DNA of 11,815 nt from an uncultured beta proteobacterium (GTDB taxonomy: Bacteria; Pseudomonadota; Gammaproteobacteria; Burkholderiales; Burkholderiaceae_C). Position 1 is the first letter of the stretch, and every line of letters starts with the position of its first letter. A program made the position numbers and the translations under genes. Shown here piece after piece: positions 10,300 through 11,815 of the stretch. Location: positions 1-11,815 of the forward strand of contig CAILKA010000224.1 in NCBI GenBank assembly GCA_903834645.1, written 5' to 3'. A model generated the notes under the pieces. It was not told the DNA's origin, ran no database searches, and worked only from the letters and a program-made list of their open reading frames with translations.

Positions 10300-10310
10300 A
10301 TTGTGCGCAA
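10300..10310 (-). promoter_or_regulatory. weak candidate promoter/operator of the otnK operon
   Basis: On the - strand, CACAAT (10305 down to 10300) matches four of six -10 bases and sits in the least GC-rich part of the 174-bp gap between intI and otnK. It overlaps an imperfect palindrome, TTGTGCGCAA (10301-10310). No good -35 is found at 17 bp. A start here would give a leader of about 60 nt before ATG 10230. Apart from the repeats at 10261-10286 and the hairpin at 10379-10399, nothing else is seen in this gap. Confidence 0.25.
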
Positions 10311-10378
10311 GCCGGCACGAGGCGTTTGCGGCGCTTCCCGTGTTCCCCGCCACGGACGGGGCGGGCCGGGCGAGCGGG

Positions 10379-10399
10379 GCGGCCCGGTCGCCGGACCGC
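10379..10399 (-). terminator. GC-rich hairpin just after the integrase stop
   Basis: GCGG-C-CCGG, loop TCG, CCGG-A-CCGC forms a nine-position stem with one C/A mismatch, beginning 5 nt downstream of the intI stop codon (10405-10407) on the - strand. The position suits a terminator for intI, keeping it from reading into otnK. No T-run follows, so it may be only an RNA-stabilising hairpin. Confidence 0.4.
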
Positions 10400-10404
10400 G
10401 CCCG

Positions 10405-11478
10405 CTACACGTCCAGCGGACTGCGCACCCCGCGCCCACCGCGGTTGAGCACGTGCGTGTAGATCATCGTCGTGGACACATCGCTGTGGCCCAGGAGTTC
10501 CTGCACCGTGCGGATGTCGTAGCCCGACTGCAGCAGGTGCGTGGCAAAGGAGTGGCGCAGCACGTGCGGCGAGCAGGGCCGGGAGATGCCTGCCCGCCGC
10601 GCAGCCAGCGAGACGGCACGCTGCACCGAGGCCTCGTGCAGGTGGTGGCGGCGAACCTCGCCCGTGCGCGGGTCGGCCGCGCGCACCGCACTCGGGAACA
10701 CCCACTGCCAGCCCCAGGCGCGCGGGGCCTGCCGGTACTTCAGCGCCAGCGCGTCGGGCAGCCACACCGCGCCGTGCCCCTCGGCCAGATCGCGCCCGTG
10801 CAGCGCCTGCACGCGTGAAATGTGCGCCTGCAGCGGGGCCACGAGCGTCTCGGGCAGGACGGTGACGCGATCTTTTCCGCCCTTGCCGTGGCGCACCACG
10901 AGCTCGCGGCGCTCGAAGGCGACATCCTTCACCCGCAGGCGCAGCGCCTCCATCAGCCGCATGCCGGTGCCGTAGAGCAGGCCGGCCACCAGACCCATCG
11001 TGCCGCTCAGCTCGGCCAGCAGCGCCCGCACCTCCCCCGCCGTGAGCACCACCGGCAGGCGGCGCGCGGACTTGGCCACCACCACCTCCTGCAGCCAGGG
11101 CAGATCGACGCCCAGCACCTCCCGGTACAGGAAGAGCAGCGCCGAGCGTGCCTGCGCCTGCGTGGAGGCCGACACCTCGCGCTGCACCGCCAGGTAGGTC
11201 AGGAAGGCCGCCACCTCGGCCGGGCCCAGCTCCTGCGGGTGGCGCAGCCTGTGGAAGCGGATGTAGCGCCGCGCCCAGTCCACATAGGCCTGCTCAGTGC
11301 GCAGGGAGTAGTGGCGAACGCGGACCTCGGCGCGCAAACGGTCCAGCAGGCGAGGCGGCTGCCCCGAGGCCTGCGGGCCAGCCCCCTTGACGCCTGACAC
11401 CTCCCCGGCAACCATCTCCTGCTGCCCCACAGAAGAATCGTCAACCCGGCGAAAGGGAGCGGGCACATGCGGGACCAT
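10405..11478 (-). CDS. intI: integron integrase IntI (site-specific tyrosine recombinase)
   Basis: A tyrosine recombinase that inserts and excises gene cassettes by recombining attI and folded attC sites. The full catalytic set is present: Arg174 (GTGMRLME), Lys199/Lys202 (HGKGGKDR), His305 and Arg308 (PHVLRHSF), His331 (LLGHSDVSTT) and nucleophile Tyr340 (MIYTH). Residues 243-289 (from ALALKYRQ through DPRTGEVRRHHLHE) align without gaps to the extra IntI patch of IntI1, which ordinary XerC/D proteins lack, and the C-terminus GGRGVRSPLD also matches IntI1. The N-terminal SAM-like domain begins at LLDRLRAEVRVRHYSLRTEQAY. Length from ATG 11478 is 357 aa, about 20 longer than IntI1. An in-frame ATG at 11415 would give a more usual N-terminus, but AGGAG abuts it without spacing, so the start is open. 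The gene is GC-rich like its neighbours, suggesting a long-resident chromosomal integron. Confidence 0.93.
   Translation of the reverse strand: MVPHVPAPFRRVDDSSVGQQEMVAGEVSGVKGAGPQASGQPPRLLDRLRAEVRVRHYSLRTEQAYVDWARRYIRFHRLRHPQELGPAEVAAFLTYLAVQREVSASTQAQARSALLFLYREVLGVDLPWLQEVVVAKSARRLPVVLTAGEVRALLAELSGTMGLVAGLLYGTGMRLMEALRLRVKDVAFERRELVVRHGKGGKDRVTVLPETLVAPLQAHISRVQALHGRDLAEGHGAVWLPDALALKYRQAPRAWGWQWVFPSAVRAADPRTGEVRRHHLHEASVQRAVSLAARRAGISRPCSPHVLRHSFATHLLQSGYDIRTVQELLGHSDVSTTMIYTHVLNRGGRGVRSPLDV
11387..11415 (+). promoter_or_regulatory. candidate cassette promoter (Pc-like) inside the 5' end of intI
   Basis: On the + strand, TTGACG (11387-11392, five of six -35 bases) is followed after exactly 17 bp by AACCAT (11410-11415, three of six -10 bases, with A2 and T6 kept). 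It points from within the start of intI toward the cassette, which is where Pc lies in class 1 integrons. The weak -10 leaves it unproven. Confidence 0.4.
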
Positions 11479-11641
11479 CCGTACATCTTTAGGCGGCCTA
11501 TTGCATTTCGGCCATCGCCCCGAAGTGGCCCCCCGAAAGGGGGTTATCGGGGTGGTTCAGGGTCTCCCCGAGAAGCCCGCCCCCCGCGGCCCCAATTGCT
11601 TTAGGCCGCGTGGATGCGTTCTACTTCACGTACACATTACG
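11479..11641. other. non-coding leader/attI region between intI and the first cassette
   Basis: This gene-free stretch is dense in short inverted repeats: GGCCA/TGGCC (11510-11514 and 11526-11530), CCCCC-GAAA-GGGGG (11530-11543, GNRA-type loop), TCGGGG/CCCCGA (11547-11552 and 11566-11571) and CGCGGCC/GGCCGCG (11585-11591 and 11604-11610). TTTAGGC occurs at 11488-11494 and 11600-11606, echoing the GTTAGGC core at 11641. The region must hold the intI promoter and the integrase-binding part of attI. No convincing -35/-10 pair for intI and no LexA-like CTG-N10-CAG site was found. Confidence 0.55.
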
Positions 11642-11647
11642 TTAGGC
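11600..11647 (+). other. attI: probable attI recombination site with GTTAGGC core
   Basis: GTTAGGC (11641-11647) fits the integron core-site consensus GTTRRRY and is identical to the core of attI1. It lies on the cassette side of a divergent intI and just before a + strand gene start, as attI should. TTTAGGC at 11600-11606 may be an additional integrase-binding repeat. No RYYYAAC partner that would make this an attC site was found upstream, so attI is the better reading. Strand exchange would be between G11641 and T11642. The left limit of the site is a guess. Confidence 0.6.
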
Positions 11648-11815
11648 CTCTTACTCGCCCTTGTCATGGCAACGCCACAGTGGATCAAGAAACTCAGCGG
11701 GCACGCTGGCGAGCTCTACGTGGCCGCAGAGCTATCGAAACGAGGCATTCCGAACGCGCTGCTGCCAGAGAACTTTTCGGATGATGATCTGCTGATTGGG
11801 AAAAAGGACGGCGAT
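11642..11815 (+). mobile_element. first integron gene cassette (partial, cut by window edge)
   Basis: The DNA after the core site drops to roughly 56% GC by direct count, against about 70% in the rest of the window, and begins an ORF 24 nt after the predicted junction. This is the expected structure of a gene cassette: TTRRRY at its left end, a short leader, one promoterless ORF. Its attC end lies beyond 11815, so the cassette cannot be confirmed from here. Confidence 0.6.
11666..11815 (+). CDS. cassette-encoded hypothetical protein, partial; possibly PD-(D/E)XK-like
   Basis: Fifty codons from ATG 11666 are open to the window edge without a stop. The peptide begins MATPQWIKKLSGHAGELYVA, continues with AAELSKRGIPNALLP and ends with DDDLLIGKKDGD. 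I do not recognise it as a named gene. The pattern GELYVAAELSKRG (an early helix containing Glu16) followed by an Asp-rich strand (residues 39-41) resembles the start of small PD-(D/E)XK nuclease-fold proteins, in which a (E/Q)xK motif would follow. That motif would be outside the window, so this is weak inference. There is no Shine-Dalgarno before the ATG, so expression may rely on an upstream integron promoter. Codon use is less G/C-biased than in the other genes, consistent with an acquired cassette. Confidence 0.65.
   Translation, partial: MATPQWIKKLSGHAGELYVAAELSKRGIPNALLPENFSDDDLLIGKKDGD

Noticed and set aside
11417..11430. LexA-box-like CTGCTGCCCCACAG near the intI start
   Set aside because: The half-sites are separated by 8 rather than 10 bases and the core is not AT-rich, so it does not fit the CTG-N10-CAG SOS box.
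10405..11478. Calling the integrase XerC/XerD or a phage integrase
   Set aside because: The IntI-specific insertion and the IntI1-like C-terminus are both present, and a core site with cassette lies beside it.
11585..11647. Reading the region before GTTAGGC as an attC site
   Set aside because: No RYYYAAC box complementary to GTTAGGC and no paired L boxes are found upstream; the 7-bp arms at 11585 and 11604 do not include the core. attI fits the position beside intI better.

Overview
The window is about 70% GC with strong G/C preference at third codon positions. The gene content (Tad pilus genes, a four-carbon acid sugar kinase/aldolase pair and an integron integrase with a GC-rich, host-like coding sequence) suggests a Burkholderiales betaproteobacterium. 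That assignment is inference from style and families, not from a marker gene.

Layout. (1) 1-3440, + strand: the inner part of a Tad (tight adherence, type IVc pilus) operon, with the ATPase TadA/CpaF (5' end probably outside the window) and the platform proteins TadB and TadC, tightly spaced. The operon stops there; no TadD follows. (2) 3477-8213, + strand: three membrane transport genes, namely a P2-type cation ATPase with unusual ion-site residues, an EamA-family DMT permease and an MFS permease. The ATPase and the MFS gene each carry a -10-like hexamer 6-7 nt before the ATG and no clear Shine-Dalgarno sequence, which suggests leaderless transcripts. (3) 8258-10230, - strand: a two-gene operon, otnK then a class II aldolase/OtnC-like gene, joined by a GTGA overlap. 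The pair resembles the last two steps of tetronate catabolism (3-oxo-tetronate to its 4-phosphate, then decarboxylation), but the aldolase lacks two canonical active-site residues. (4) 10405-11815: an integron platform. An intI-type integrase lies on the - strand with its recombinase residues and the IntI-specific insertion intact. Beyond its 5' end is about 160 bp of hairpin-rich, attI-like DNA ending in a GTTAGGC core site, followed by the start of the first gene cassette on the + strand. That cassette has lower GC (about 56%) and encodes an unrecognised, possibly nuclease-like protein cut off by the window edge.

The most interesting part is the right end: a probable chromosomal integron whose cassette array must continue past 11815. 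The second most interesting is the active-site-substituted OtnC-like protein in an operon with OtnK. No rRNA, tRNA, CRISPR array or insertion sequence was seen.
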